Counted from the stretch's first letter, positions 14,250-27,807 are shown. The stretch: DNA of 64,000 nucleotides from Actinomortierella ambigua (GCA_016098155.1 JAAAJB010000095.1:1-64000), one strand, 5' to 3'. Notes: generated by a model not told the origin, from the letters alone. Numbers and translations are program-made.

Positions 14250-17186
14250 TCAAAGAAGGCCATCGCCTTCCAACGACTGTAAGAATTCATCATAGTCGGC
14301 CTTCTTCTTGGCCTGGCGATCCACCTGCACCCCCGCTGCTGCTGCTGTCGCTGGCTTTGTCGGTGTCGTTATGGCTGGCAATGATATCACTGGTGCAGCA
14401 GCGGATGGTGTTGTCGGACCGACATTCGGAGCCGTGTTGATGGCAATCCGCGTCGACCCAATCATGGTCACAGTCGGCGTGAGGTTGATCTGTGGGAGCC
14501 GGATGCCCAGACCCGCTGAGAGCAGCGACACGCCGCCGGCTCCTCCTGCTGGAGAATGTGAGGGCGAGGCTTTTTGGTTGTTGTTGTTGTTGTTGTCGCC
14601 GTCGTCGTCCGAGCTCTCGTCGTCGCTATCGGGCGCGGCATTGACGAGCGGTCGGCGGGCGTGGATCGGGGACGGGTGCTGGGTCGAGGCCAGGATGCCA
14701 GGGCGACCATCACCACCACCCGTGGCGATCATTGATGATGATGAGGAAGAGGAGGAGGAGGGGGAAGTCGGTGCAATGTAGGCGGGAGCTGAGTAGGCTG
14801 CTGTAGCAGTTGTTGATATCGTAGTAGTGGAAGAAGAAGAGGTAGCGGCAACTGCCCCTCGACTCTGCCGAAGATGCTGCTGCTGCTGCCGCTGCTGTTC
14901 ACTCTCGTTATCGTTATCGTCATCGTCCGCAATGCCCGGCGCGGCATTGACGGGCTTGCCTATCCGTTGGCTTTGGATGACCTTTTTGCGCAAGATGGTC
15001 GACGGTACTAGGTGGACAAGCTCCCGCTGCAGGTTGCGGAGTTTGGGCGCCGCAGAGATGCTCGTTGGGCCTGCGGACACGCTGGGGGATGCGACGGGCT
15101 TTGAGGTAGGGGGGCGGGTAGTGCTGGTGGCGGTGCGGATAGGTGAAGAGCTCGAGGGAACTGGGGATGATGCTGAGGATGGTTGCAAATTGATGTTGGT
15201 GGTAGTAGTTGTGCCAGGCTTGGGTGGCAGAGGGTGGACCTTTGGCACGGCAGCAGGTGTCGAGGTGGGTGTGGTCGACTTGTTTTCTTCCCCGGCCACG
15301 TTGTCCACTGCTTCTACACCTTCTTCGACTACTGTTGTTGTTGATGCTGATGTGTCTTGCCCATCAACGTCCATGGAAGATGATTCGCCACCTTCCTCGG
15401 CACCACCCTCTGCTTTCCGTCGCTTGGCCTCACGTTCCTGATCCTTGTTATCTGGCGGCACATGCTGCTGCTGAGCATCGCCTTGAGGAGGAGGAGGAGG
15501 AGGACCTCCTCTAGGTGGCCGGAACTGCCGATGGTGCCCTGGCGGTCTAGGGGAGAACTGCTGCTGCTGAGGGTGGTGCATGTGCGGTGGGAATGGAGGC
15601 TGGCCAAATGGTGGTCCTCCTGGTGGCATGGGTCCACCAGGCTGCATCGGTGGCCCCGGAGGCATGAACCCTGGCGGTCCTGGTGGAAGGTATCCTGGTG
15701 GTCCTGGTGGAAGGTGCCCCGGTGGTCCTGGTGGAAAGTGTCCCGGTGGTCCTGCGCCAAAAGGTGGTCGAAAGGGCATGCCTGGTGGAGCTATTTTGTG
15801 GTCCAAAGAACGTAAATGATAAAATGTTATATAACTTGAGGAGATACAACAAATGTAATATTATCGTCCGATTGCAGAAACATTGTGTTAGCTTACCAAA
15901 AGGACCACCACCCATAGGTGGACCTGCATTCATACCCGGCGGAAAGTTGCCGGGATGTGGGTGTCCATGAAGGAATGGTGGGTGCTGCTGCTGATGAGGC
16001 GGTGGCGGCCGGGCAATGGGTCTTGGTAAACTGGGAGCAAGGAACCTGGATTGCTCCTCCATGGAGGGTGGCGGACCTTCCGGTAACGGAGGCATCCAGT
16101 CCTCGTCGTCGCTGTCCATCTCCTGATCCGAATCCGACTCTGAGTCGCTCGATCCTGATGATGAACCTGAACTGCTGGTTTCGTCTGATCCTGATTCCTC
16201 CGCTATATCATCCCCTTCTGCCTTGTCCTCTGCTGCCAAAGCTGTCTCCTCAGTCGCGTATGGCATGATCTCGGGAGGATACTCCATGTATGGCTGTCCT
16301 GGAGGCGGTGCGCCATAGGGATTCAAAACTGGGTCGTAGTAAATCGAACGCTTGGGGTCTCGTCCAGGCGGGATGACGCTGCGCGGATCAAGTCCTTTTG
16401 ATTCCTCCGACGGACCTTCCTCTGAAGGTCGCCTGTAAGATGAATATGTAGTGGTCAGAATAGAAACGTCAGTGAGCAGCTTGCACTATCCTGTGCGATT
16501 GGCAGATATGAATCATTTTAAAGGTGTGCTTTCCACGTACTCTAGGACCTTGGCTCCATGGGCCTAGACATGATGTCCAATAATAATAAAAAGACGCAAA
16601 ATGAATTAGATGTTGGCTCCACTCGAAAAGAACCATTTGACAACACATTGTCTACAGATGAGAACGCGCCTTACCGCCCTGATCGCATTGATCTTCTCCA
16701 GCTTTTCTTGCAATAGCCTGAGCTTCTTGATCTCCTCCTTGTCCAGCTTTCCCTGCTCCTCGAGCTTTTCCATCTCAAAGACCTCATCTGCCGTAGTAGT
16801 ATCTCGGAGCGCGCCGGTGACCTCTCGTGCTTTTGCTCGATCTTTCTTGTTCTAGAAGAAGGGAGGGGGAAGAAAACAATAAGGGTGCATCCAAAAGCAT
16901 TTGTAAGACGCGATGGCTCTCTTTCTTGCTCACTCTCGCTCTATGCCTGCAAGGCCGTTTGTCGATGGTGTGTGTGGCCTTTTGCGCGCTTGAGATTTAC
17001 CTTTTTGACCTCCTTTCTGTGTTGCTCCCTACCTGTATAAGGCCAAATAAAAATAAAAAGATTAATGGACAATGTCATTCTCATGGCGAATAGGATGCAA
17101 CACTGCTTGCTACATGGTCCTTCATTCTGTCCAGACATACGGAACTGATCCATAGGGTTTAATGCCCTTCCGCCCTTCTTTCCCAT
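14250..17186 (-). CDS. WBP11: WW-domain-binding protein 11 (WBP11/NpwBP) homologue, splicing factor
   Basis: Nuclear pre-mRNA splicing protein. Known WBP11 binds WW-domain proteins such as PQBP1, and PP1, through proline-rich stretches. Six exons (17186-17141, 17032-17001, 16851-16675, 16563-16541, 16432-15897, 15790-14250) join in phase to 784 residues. The N-terminus (GRALNPMDQFRREQHRKEVK, then a Lys/Glu-rich helical region) matches the family start. A Ser/Asp/Glu cluster precedes a proline region with collagen-like PPGPPGH-type repeats. The C-terminus has LVPSTILRKK and ends DYDEFLQSLEGDGLL, like the conserved EAFMKEMEGLL end of human WBP11. The 23-nt fourth exon is tiny but both splice sites and phase fit. 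Since PP1 is a known WBP11 partner, having GLC7 about 10 kb away is noteworthy but probably accidental. Confidence 0.92.
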
Positions 17187-20044
17187 GACGAGCTGTTAGA
17201 GGTGGATTTGAGGTGGATGAATGTTGGAAATGGCACCGCCTCCTTGTCCATACATTTATCACCTACACTTGTGGCTGAGTCCAGCGGCCCTAGAAAGTTT
17301 GAAGTTTTGAACCCTGCTGTGCAAAAATAAAAAATCTTGGGCTATTTTTTCCGTGAAGCAAGACTACTCCAGCTTTTAACCTTGAACCTGCAGTTCAGTT
17401 AGTTTGTCCTGCCTTTTCAGCCACATGCCATGCAATGTCATCCGTAAGCAGGCGTCTCTGAAATGCCGTTGCAACTGTTTTTCTCTTTTTACACGAGCAA
17501 ACAAGGGTGGCCATCAAGGGAGCGGAAATGTTATGATGCCGACAACCCGTAGAGCCGAGAAGAAATAGAACTGTCGAGAGGGCCAGCCCTTTGGACGATG
17601 AGTATGTGATCTTGTGAGCTTAGTGCTTTATTGGTACCGGGACCACCTCGTGGATGCCTCGGAGAGTCTCGATGGCCATACACTCTCCGTGCCTAGAGCA
17701 TTCCCCGTTTTTAATCAAAAAATAGCTCCATGGCTCGCATGCGCGTTCCTTGTATGTGAACGACAGAACAAGTTTGGAAACAAAGGGGCACATTGGTCGA
17801 GGTACCACGCAGCAAGATGCCCACCATATCTGGGTCCAAGGCAAGAGAGAGAGAGAAAGAGAGAGAGAGGAGGGAGGGAGAGCGCAAAGAGCTAACAGTA
17901 GTGTTGCTCCACTATGGCGGCTGTCTGGACTAGACGTGGCACAAGCACGCAACTTGCATGCATGTGCATCACTCGCTGTATTTGCCTTGTACGTCCCCTT
18001 CATGCGAGGAGCGGATAGCATCGAATGGTGAAGATCTCATCGTCGCGCCGACAAGGCACGCGCCCCTCCCCCCCTACTTCGCCCCTCCCATCCCCCCATA
18101 TCTCCTCATTCTCGCCCACTTGCTCACTCGCTCACTCTCCCTTTGTGTGCGTGTGTGCGTGTGTGTGTCTGTGTACATGTCTGTGTCTGGTCCACGGATC
18201 TCCTTGAACTGCTTTTTAGTGTTCCCGCGACATGCTCACCTCTTTTACTCCACCATTCTTTCACCTCTACATCGTCTTTGTCATTCTTTCCCCCCTCTAC
18301 ACACTTCACACCGATTGACACCACTCCACAATCACCTTGAGGCGGCAGCGCTCACATCATCATTCACCCCATCCCCTCTCCTCCTTTCCCCTCCCTCCAG
18401 GGCTGACATGGCACAGCGATTTGCAACAAAACCGTTGTGAGTTTTATGAACGATGAGCAGAAGCAACAACACCAGAAGCAGCAGCAGCAGCAGCAGCAGA
18501 AAAAGGGCAGGAGAGGGAGGGGAGAGTTTGACCATCCCACCACCACCTTGGTGAATAATGGAATTCCCCTTTCTCTTTCACTTCTCGCCTTTTTTCTTTT
18601 TTCTTTTTTCCACCGTCGTTCGTCTGGTCCCCTGGATTGCCTCTGCAAAGGAGGAACTGTCTTTTTTCGTCCCCCCCCCCTCCCTTCACCACCACCACCA
18701 ACCAACCAACCAACCACCCCACCACCACCGTCTCATCCTCACAGACACTTCTATCTTTTCCCTCCCCCTCTCTCTCTTTTTTTTCTTTCTTGCTATATGT
18801 TTGGTGGTCATTGGATAGTTCCTCTCTTTCCTTCCTTGTCCACGGATTGTCTCTATTGACCTCTTCAACCTGTACGACCTCTTTGACACCTGTCGCCTCC
18901 TCTTCTCTTCCTCATCCTCGTTTACTGCTCGGACACTATCCACCAAATTAGGAGTGAATGGTTCTCTGGGTTCCATTGTTGTTGTTTCTCGCTCACTCAC
19001 TCGTTCGTTTGTGCGTTCGTTTGCTGTCATTCACTTCCCGTTTCACCTGCTTTACCCTCCGGTAGCCCTAACCCCCTTCCCACTGACTCGTCCGAAGAGA
19101 GGGCAGACTGATACATACACACAGAAAGCATAGCCCTCAGAAATAATACATGCATGTGCAAGAGAACGAGAGAAAATGCGTGGTCCTCAAGCATAGTCTA
19201 CTGCCGTCTCTTTGTCTTCCCCCTCTTTCCCTGGTTCCTGTTTGGGCCTGCTCTCCTCTCTCCTACCCACTCACTCACATCCCCCCCCCCAGAGCTGTGA
19301 CTTGACGCCGATCCCTTTTGGTGCCGGTGTTGCTGACAAAAGAAAGGGCAAGCCATGTCATCCAACAACAGGCGTCCTTGCGATCACGAGCATACTTTGT
19401 TTGTCGTGACATGCTTGCACGACCACAAGGACGACGAAGAGAGACCCTTGCATCGTTCTCGCACTTGAGCTCGCTAAGGTGGATAGCGGCCATTTCACTC
19501 CCTCCTTGTCTCAATCCTTTACAACCGGCTTCCAGTGTGTGTTTCCTTGGCCCCGATCCTACTACCATCCTCTAACAGGATTCTCTTCTACTCCCCCTTC
19601 CCCCCCTCCCTTCTTCTCTACACTCCTCTGTTCTCACCCCCTTTCCATCAGCCACTATACGCACCAGCTCACCCTCACAACCCCTGTGGGTCTCCCGACT
19701 CACCCCAGCTTTGCATACGAAAAAAAAAAGTCAAAGTAGTGTGCGGACTGGATCCAACTGCCCATTTGCAATCTTCGCTTCCTGCATCCGCTTTTCTTTC
19801 CCTTTTGCTACTTTCTGCCTCCACCATCCACCTTCTCCACCACCACCATCTCTGTGTCTTACTCTCTCCCTCTTCCTCTCTTATTCTCTCGCTCTCACAT
19901 ACCCTCCTTCTACTCCCTCGCTCGCTCTCATCTCCCCATCTTTTATCTCCTGTTCCACTCCCCCTTCTCCCCTGTTCTATCCTTTCTAACTTTCGTCCCT
20001 CCTTCTTCTTTCTGCTCGTGTATGGGGGATCTAAACCAGAACTA
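17187..20044. other. Divergent intergenic region, CT-rich, no supported gene
   Basis: A long CT-rich stretch upstream of both WBP11 and the large orphan gene, so promoters and long 5' leaders are expected. A short frame beginning ATGGCACAGCG near 18408 runs into a good donor (GTGAGT) and could be a leader exon, but no acceptor gives a convincing continuation. A CAG-repeat frame near 18475-18500 is simple sequence. Nothing else is recognisable. Confidence 0.5.
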
Positions 20045-23000
20045 ATGGGAGCCCTGATCAAGATTGTCACCCATGTCGATGGTAGGCGACTCGAGCGGGT
20101 CTTTGAATTCGACCCTCTCTCCACCTGCCGTTCTGCGGTAGAGAAGGTATGTAAGGTGCGACATCATGGACAATGTAATGTGCATTCTTGGCATGGCAAG
20201 GTTGCTCATGTTGTCACTCTTGGTTTGAATTAGGTGTGCGATGCACTGACCATCCCCTGTGAGTGGACTTTTGCAATGTAAGGTTTAAGACCCACAGAGT
20301 CTGAAAGAGAAGGCCTGTCGAATTATTGCAATTGAATCAATCACCGCAGCAACTCTGGCCTTTGATAGGTTAACTGGCGGCTAACAAAGACCCGTGCGTG
20401 TTCATTGTCTCTAGGTTCAGTCGCAAGCATCGAGGATGGATCCATGACAAGACCAAGATGGAGGACATTGTCTTCAAAGGCCATGTAAGAGATAAAACAC
20501 CATGCAAACCTTAACAAAGTCTTGTGTGGATGATGACAAGGATAATTTTTAGGCATTTCATTGCTGCAATGTGTGTGTGTGGGGGGAAGAGGGGGGGTCA
20601 CGCTGCACAGCAAACGTTCCTCCCTGCATTTGCTCCGTTTCCCTGACCTGTAATTGCGTGCCTTCTACTTCACTTCCTTGCAGAAAATATTGGAAATGAG
20701 GCACAAGACCCCTGCGTTCTTTGAAGCACCGCTCGTTGCGCCCTTGGAGCCAAGCAAGGTAATAATCAGAGGAAACAAAGGCCAAACGGCTCTATTAGAA
20801 AAAGCATAGGTATTCTACATGAGTCTATTCCAATCCTTGTCATCCAGTCGCTGATACCCATACTCTCTCTCTCTCTCCTCTCTCCTTTTCTCTCTCCCTC
20901 CCTTTCCCCTTCCCTCTCTCCTATTTCCTTTCCTATGGATTACGCTCTAGTCTTTTCTGCGCGATTCGACATCGATATTAAAAGGATCGGCATCCCCGAT
21001 CGACCATCACAGGCTCTTCAACCTCATTTTTCGGTCTGGAGAGGATGAACAATGGCTCTCAAAGTTCAAAAAAGGCGCCATCTGCTTGTCGATTGTGCTT
21101 TTTAACCACGAAAACAAGATCTTGCTCAGTCCCAACGGCTTGCTACCAACTCTTCAGATGGCGACCATCGAGGAAGTTGACTATTATAATTTTGACTCTG
21201 ACTCTGGCGACTTTGCATGGATGGTGAAGACAGCACTAGGATGGGGTGTCGATGCAGATTCATCATCGTCGTCCTCCTCCGCTTCGTTGGCGTCGGATTC
21301 CCCTGTCAAGAAGAGAACTTCGAGTCTTCGCCGAGCGCTGAGTCGTAGTCCGAGCCGCAGCCGAAGCAGGAGTCGTCATGGGAGCCAGATACAAGAAGAG
21401 GAAGCACAGTCAGCCTCAGGGCGGCCGTCAATCACTGACACCAATAACATTCACTCCGCGAAGGAACCACCACCACCACCCCTTGAGATCTATTCCAGTG
21501 CATCGCTCCAAACGATTCACTCTCCCCCTCGGACGACATTAGCATGGTCCCCGCGACCTAGAGGGAGCAGCAACAGTAGCAGCATTATATCCACCACCAC
21601 CAATAATAATATTAACAACAACAGGAGTAGGAGTGGGTCCGTCCAAAAAACAAGCTCTAATAGCACGACTACAGTAACCAGCAATACCAGCATCAGTAAT
21701 GGTACAAGGCACGGGCACCAAGAGGGGGTCAAAGTGATTCATCAATCGCCTCAAAGCACAATACCACCACCGCCAGCGTCTCCCAAATTCTCTCGGTCGA
21801 TTCATGACCAGCACACATCTCTCGCCGCTGCGCTATCGGCAGCACCTTCGGCGATACCACCAGCCCTGTTGCCAAACTCCTTCCCAGACAGAACCAAGGA
21901 CTACAAGCACGAGAATGCGCTCCGCCAGGCGTTTGTGGCGACCATGCAACAGGCGCAAGACAAGTTGGGTCTGGTGGAACCATTGACTATGGTGTACGAC
22001 AAGATGTACGAGCTGCAGCAGGTCGATATCAAGACTGTGGTGGTCATGCAACACATCCCAGAGACCGACAAGGACCAGGTTGCTGCTGCACTAATCCAAC
22101 TAGGTAGCTTTCGATGGCGCCATGCCGATAGTTTCTCTCACTCGTTCTACTCGGGCAAAGAAGAGTTTTGGACAGACTTTTCCAGCACCTATGAGAATTA
22201 CAAAGGTAAAAAAAAAAAAAAAAGAGCGGCTGTTCCTGTTAAACGAATGACCGGGAGCAAATCATATTGACTTCTTCCACGTCCTATTTCTTCTTTTTTC
22301 TTGGATTAATTTCAGCACCTGTGCTGTCAAGTGGGCTCTACGTGGGCCTATTCCACACTGAGTCGCATCTTTCAGGGCTACGGATCCTAGTACCAAAACA
22401 CCGGCGCAACATGATCCCCTTGGCCAAGATCCGCGACGATGCAGAGTTGTCCGACAGCGAATGGGAGTGGATCCAGTCGACAAGCACCGAGCCAGATGCG
22501 GACATGCTTGCTAGGCGCTGCTCAGTCCCCAAGGACGACCCCATGCATCACCTGAAGGTTGAGTTTGCGCGAGCTGCCGCCAAACTGGCCAAACAGACAA
22601 AAGTCCAGTGGATGCCAGGAGACCTGTATACAGATGATACCTTGCGCTTGTACACGGCCCATACCATAACGACACCACCATTGTCCGCAGCAGTAACGAT
22701 AACGGAACAACAACAGCAACAGCAAGAGAAGAGTTGTACAATATCATTTTCAGACCCCCCGTCGGCAACCAACGGAGGAAGAACACCAAGGAGCGACGCA
22801 GACTTCACCAATACAGTCGGCACCGGAGATGGCACACGCGAAACAATGACAACAACGATGGCAACAGGGAGAACAACAGGCGGCGTGGATAGACGTCAGA
22901 ATCGGTTTATTGCCTTGAATACCGATACGCTGTGGAGGGACCCAATGTTCCATATGAACGAGTCTCAGCTGCGGTTGGCGCGGTCGACGGAAGTTCGGAT

Positions 23001-26000
23001 CATCTTGTATGTAAAGCCGACTCGACTGGCGACAGATCGGCGAGCAGTGTTCAATGAGCAGTACCTGGAGTATCACCCGTATCAGATCTTTGATGCCACG
23101 CATCACCTGGTCTATAACCCTGTCGTCTATCAGTCACTGCGCAAGGCCATGCGCCAACTCACCAAACATGCACTTGCTGTCGAGGCACGGCTGGCCAGTT
23201 CAGTACTTGCTCGACAGGAAGAAGAATCAACCGAGTCAACGGCTATTACAGCACCTACTGCAACCATGACAACGGCATCAGCAACTGCATCAACAACAAC
23301 ATTGGTAACAACTACTACACCGCCGAGTCAGAAGCTTGCCCACAACCACTCACTGGGCACTCTTTCAGAGTCTGCGTTGGCTGACCTCGACGTCAAAGGA
23401 GACTTTGGTCATATGAGCGGTCAACCAAGGCGACCGTCTATGATCACCATGGCCTCTAAGAGGGTGTTTAGCAACAGGTTGTCGGTTTTTAGCCTAGAGC
23501 AAGAAGACGAAGAGGATGAGGAGGAGGAAGAGAGAAGCTCCACCATCACCAGCACCACCAACACAGAGGTGAGCAGCACCATTAGCAGTCACCACCAGTT
23601 TTCGGGTGTGTCCGATCATGGCGACGACGAATTTGAGCCTCGGAGCCCACGCGACTGGCAAGATATGATGATGACATCTTTTCGTCCTTCCACTTCCTCC
23701 ACCTCGTCATCCACTTCGTCCCCATGGCGGCGACTTCAGAACCGACGACCCACAGGAGCATTGATCCTGGACGCTGTGCAGCCCCTAAGACACCACACCA
23801 CCTCCTCTTCCTCTTCCTCTTCTTCTCCCTCCATCACTTCTGCTTGTTCTTCACCCAATGGACAGCCTCAACATCATCAGCGGATACAAAACAAAGCTCT
23901 GCCTCAATTACCGGCCCTCTCAGCAAAGGCACTGCACGCCCACCAAGGACTCTTTCCTGCAGGTCCACAGTCGTCTTACTTGTCTCTCAAGCCGGCTTCG
24001 CCGTTGCTTCCACCGGAACATCCATTTGGTGAAGGTTCTTCGCATGCAGGGAATGCTAGTAAGAGCAACATTAACAACACAGGTGGCGATGGAGGTGGCA
24101 GCGGCACCGTAGATCGCATGGCAGCATCACGCCGAAGAATTAGCTTCGGAGCCAACAATGGCGGCATCGACAGCAAGGCCACAAGGCGACGTAGCAGTGC
24201 ACATGATCACCCCCTCTCTTCCTCCAAAGTAGCGGGTTTAAAGGCAGCAGCATGCGCACGAGGACGGCGGCAGGAGCAGCAAAGCATTTTTGATTTTCTT
24301 CGCACGGTCGAGAAGGAGTGTCGAGAAATGACTGAGAACTTGCAGACGACAGAGTTTATGGGCCTCACGACAGCAGCAGCAACAGCAACAGCAGCCGTAG
24401 ATATGCTAAATGGACCAGCACAACCTCATCAATCATTGCAAGAGAAGCAAGAGTCCCAACAGGAGGACGATATTGGATTTGAAAAGCTGATACTACAGTA
24501 CGCTGGCTTGGTCGGCACTGGTGAGAATGGCGGCACTACCAACAGTTGTGGTACACACACTAGGACCCGTTCTGGCACGGTGATGGAGCGACCTCGAAGA
24601 CGTACGAGTAGCTTTCATTCGACCATGACAAATTACAGCACGACCACGCTCAACTCTTCGTTGGCCGACTGGTCTGTTCATGCTGATCCTTCGCCCGTGT
24701 CTTCACCACCCGCGGCCCCTCTGTCGGCCAATGGAGCAATAGGAGATGGAATGGAAGGTGTCGCTACGAACGAGGCAGAGCCACGACCCTCTGTGTCGTC
24801 CATGTTTACGCTATTATCTCGCCACCACCACCACCACCACAACAAGCATCACCCCACTCAACCACCGCCTATGCATCCAGCGCTAGAGTCACTTGAGAAC
24901 CAAAAGCAGCAACTTGTTGAGCGCTGGCGACATGTTTCGTGGACGCGTCGTATGAACACGCATGCTTTGCAGCAAGTCCCCGACCAGTTGACACCACAGC
25001 AAAAACACCAGCACTCACCGCTGCCTCCACCCCCATCTCCACGTCACCCTCAGCTCCAACCACCACAACACCAAACGCCACCACCAGTAACACCACCAGT
25101 ACCAGCACCACAACATCATCAGCATCATCATTATCATCAAGCACAGCTGCCTCAGTCTCCGCGACTTGCACAGATGGCCAACCCCTCCAGTGGGCATGTC
25201 CATTCGCGAAGCCCGTCGTCCTCGATGAATTCACTGATCAGCACTGCGACGACGCTGAGTCAGGTTAGCCACCAGAGTGGTGGTAGTAATGGTAGCCGTG
25301 GAGGAGCAGGGAGAAGCAGCAGTCTTCGGTCTCTCCATAGCAAGAGTAGCAGCAGCATAGGTGGCAAGCATTCGACCCGAACTAGTCCACACCTTCCTCC
25401 GTTCTCTACCATCTCTCCGCCCGTCCCAGCCTCTCCGGCAGCAGGAGGAGCCACAAGAGTCGGAGAAACAACAACCGCAAGAACAACAGGAGGGGGAGGG
25501 GGAGGAGATGATGAGGAAGGGGGTGAAGGAGGTAGAATCACATCATCGCCTGCACCCACGCTTGCTCTGGGAACGTCGCTGACGTCGGCGTCCTCGCTCG
25601 CGCTTTCAATTCAGCAGCAACTCAAGCAACAGCAACCGCTTCCTGCCATCCCTCATGCCTCCACTTCTTCTCCCTCCTCCTCCTCCGCTTCGTCGTTGTC
25701 ACACGTGCAGGAATCAAAGGCTACGACGACAACAACAACCATGCCAATGATAACGAATACCATGATGACTACTACTGGTACGACTACAATGCCAACACCG
25801 ACACCATTACCAACACCGACTCCGCTCCGGCTTACCCACGTTGTGATCCAGCCAGCTCAGCTACAACAGCTTCAGAGTCACCCTCACGACCATCATAATG
25901 CCTTTCCGCCTCCTCCGCCTCCTCCTCCTCCTCGTCATCATCATCACCATAGCTCCCTTCAACAAGGTAGAGACAAGGAGAGGGACAAGGAGTCACAAAA

Positions 26001-26601
26001 GTCCCGACACCACCGTCAGCCGCATCCTGCGGAGACGGCGATGCTAGTCAGTTCCAGCAGTCATGTCCACACGACCGCGACAAACCCAAGAACAACCACA
26101 ACCACTACTAATACTACTTCCATCACAATGCCCAACACGACCGCCACCACCACCACCACTGCCACCAACACTGTAGAACGGCGCCAGTCAGCCAAGAAGC
26201 GACACTCGCTCCACCTCCAGAGCCCAGCGGCCATGGCGGCGCTATCCTTCTTTGGGTTCTCGACATCGGCAACAACAACAACAACGTCGTCATCGACGCC
26301 GTCGCCGTCGACACCAGAGTCGTCTCTGACAATGTCGTCCTCTTGCACGTCGTCGTCTCTGACCAGCCTCTCGTCGGCTTCCGCATCGTCGTCGTCGACC
26401 TCTTTGGTTCCTGGAGGAGGAGGAGGTGGTGGTGGTGGTGTTGGTGGTGTTGGTGGGCGATCAGGAGGATTGGGACTTAGTGCGGGGATCACCCCGTTGG
26501 CTTCGACGCAATCGTCACCGATGCCATCGCCTATCCTGTCGTTCAAAACGGCGCAGTCTTCGGTCTCGACCACCTCGCTTACGTCGACACGTTTTTCTTA
26601 G
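20045..26601 (+). CDS. Giant protein of unknown function, 1,943 residues, Ser/Thr/His/Gln-rich
   Basis: I do not recognise this gene. Six exons (20045-20146, 20234-20277, 20415-20484, 20684-20758, 20951-22205, 22316-26601) join in phase. The first 170 or so residues look globular, with a beta-rich start (IKIVTHVDGRRLERVFEFDP), then FSRKHRGWIHDKTKMEDIVF and WLSKFKKGAICLSIVLFNHE. This faintly recalls the ubiquitin-like N-terminus plus armadillo start of ELMO or formin-type proteins, but the resemblance is too weak to name it. A second ordered region covers KLGLVEPLTMVYDKMYELQQ through EEFWTDFSSTYENYK, and a third ESHLSGLRILVPKHRRNMIP through VYQSLRKAMRQLTKHALAVE. The last 1,100 residues are low complexity with poly-His, poly-Pro, poly-Gly, poly-Ser and acidic runs, which suggests a disordered scaffold. 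Smaller introns inside the tail cannot be excluded. Confidence 0.75.
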
Positions 26602-27153
26602 TATTGATTGAGATGATTGATGACGATGATGACTACCACGACGACAACGACGACGATGATGATGATATGGGGAAGAGAAGGGGAAGAAAAGGATGGAAAG
26701 GGCTCGAAAAAAAGAGATTAGCTTTTTGGGTACTTGTTGGAGATTGAGTCTTTTTTTTTTTCCTTGTATCTTGAAAAAGCATGTAAAGTAAAAAAGCTTG
26801 TATTTGCTCACAAACATGTTCCAATTGAAAAAAAAGGGAGACAGATATTATTACAACGGCGAAAGGTGAGGAAGAAGGAATAGGAAAGAAGAGAAGATAA
26901 GAAAAAAGAAAAACTCTACACTATGCACATGAAGAAGAAAAACCCGATGATGGTGAAGTATACAAGATAACGGTCTACTTGATATCACCTTTCCCAACTG
27001 AAACCACCAGGATTGAGTAGACGCCACCAAAATATAAAAACAGATCGGCAAAAACAGGTGCCAAAGAGAAAAGAAGCCCCCGCCCTGACAATCCCTGTTT
27101 TTTGCTGGATCCTGAATTCATCGGGTTGTCGATGGTTTTTTTTTCTCTCTCTC
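26602..27153. other. Convergent intergenic spacer
   Basis: A 552-bp spacer between the 3' ends of the orphan gene and HPRT. It is AT-rich with oligo-A/T runs and a GAY trinucleotide repeat near 26612-26665. No gene is seen. Both 3' UTRs should lie here. Confidence 0.6.
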
Positions 27154-27807
27154 TTAGTTCTTGATGGCATACTTGTCCTTGCCGTACTCGCTGATGACGC
27201 AGATATGGTCGAGGTCACGGAAGTACTCGTTGTAATCCAGGGCATAGCCGACAACAAAGGCGTTGGGGATCGCAAAGCCGACATAATCCGGGATGTAGCC
27301 ATTGGAGACGGGGGTCTTCTTGATGAGCAGCGAAGCGACCTTGACCGACTCTGGCTCAAACTGCTTGAGCTTCTGCAGCAGCTGGACCATGGTCTTGCCC
27401 GTATCGATGATGTCCTCGACAATCAAGATGTTCTTGCCCGCAAACTCCTTGCACTCCTCGTCCGTCAACGACAGCTTGACCGTACCGGACTCTGTGCCAG
27501 AGTACGACTTGACCTTGATAAACTCAAGCGACAACGGGACCGACTTGCCGCCCCGGGTGACGTTCTTCTTGATGTAGTTGATCAGGTCGGCAAAGAACTG
27601 GTGGCCGCCCTTGAGGACACAGCAGACCACCAGAGGGCCCTTGGCCTCCTGGACAATGAGCTTGGCCAGCTTCTCCACTCGGTCCATGATCACGCCATGA
27701 GGAATCAGCACCGAGGTCAGTGCCTTCTCGTAGTGGTCGGGGATCACAAAGTGATCGAGCGAGTACTGAACCTCGGTTGTGACATCGATCCACTGCTTGG
27801 GGTCCAT
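27154..27807 (-). CDS. HPRT: Hypoxanthine-guanine phosphoribosyltransferase
   Basis: Purine salvage enzyme that converts hypoxanthine or guanine plus PRPP to IMP or GMP in the cytosol. It is one uninterrupted reading frame of 217 residues, the usual length of eukaryotic HPRT. Visible family landmarks are LIPHGVIMDRVEKLA, the CVLKGGHQFFADL loop at about 63-75 containing the Lys-Gly pair, the PRPP-binding signature LIVEDIIDTGKTM at 128-140, the base-binding segment with KVASLLIKKTP, and VGYALDYNEYFRDL near the C-terminus. The ATG at 27807 follows a CT-rich leader. An in-frame continuation upstream is leader sequence in the wrong compositional style. The gene is divergent from TFIIS, with an 893-bp shared upstream region. 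The lack of introns is unusual beside its neighbours, but the frame is intact and the residues are canonical. Confidence 0.97.
   Translation of the reverse strand: MDPKQWIDVTTEVQYSLDHFVIPDHYEKALTSVLIPHGVIMDRVEKLAKLIVQEAKGPLVVCCVLKGGHQFFADLINYIKKNVTRGGKSVPLSLEFIKVKSYSGTESGTVKLSLTDEECKEFAGKNILIVEDIIDTGKTMVQLLQKLKQFEPESVKVASLLIKKTPVSNGYIPDYVGFAIPNAFVVGYALDYNEYFRDLDHICVISEYGKDKYAIKN

Noticed and set aside
15580..15819. Gly/Pro-rich frame on the plus strand that looks like a collagen
   Set aside because: It is the antisense shadow of the PPGPPG repeats of WBP11, whose minus-strand exons are phase-consistent.
18437..18859. Gln-rich frame with a preceding short MAQRFATKP frame and GTGAGT donor
   Set aside because: The Gln run is a CAG repeat and the rest is translated CT-rich leader. 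No acceptor continues the short frame without an early stop.
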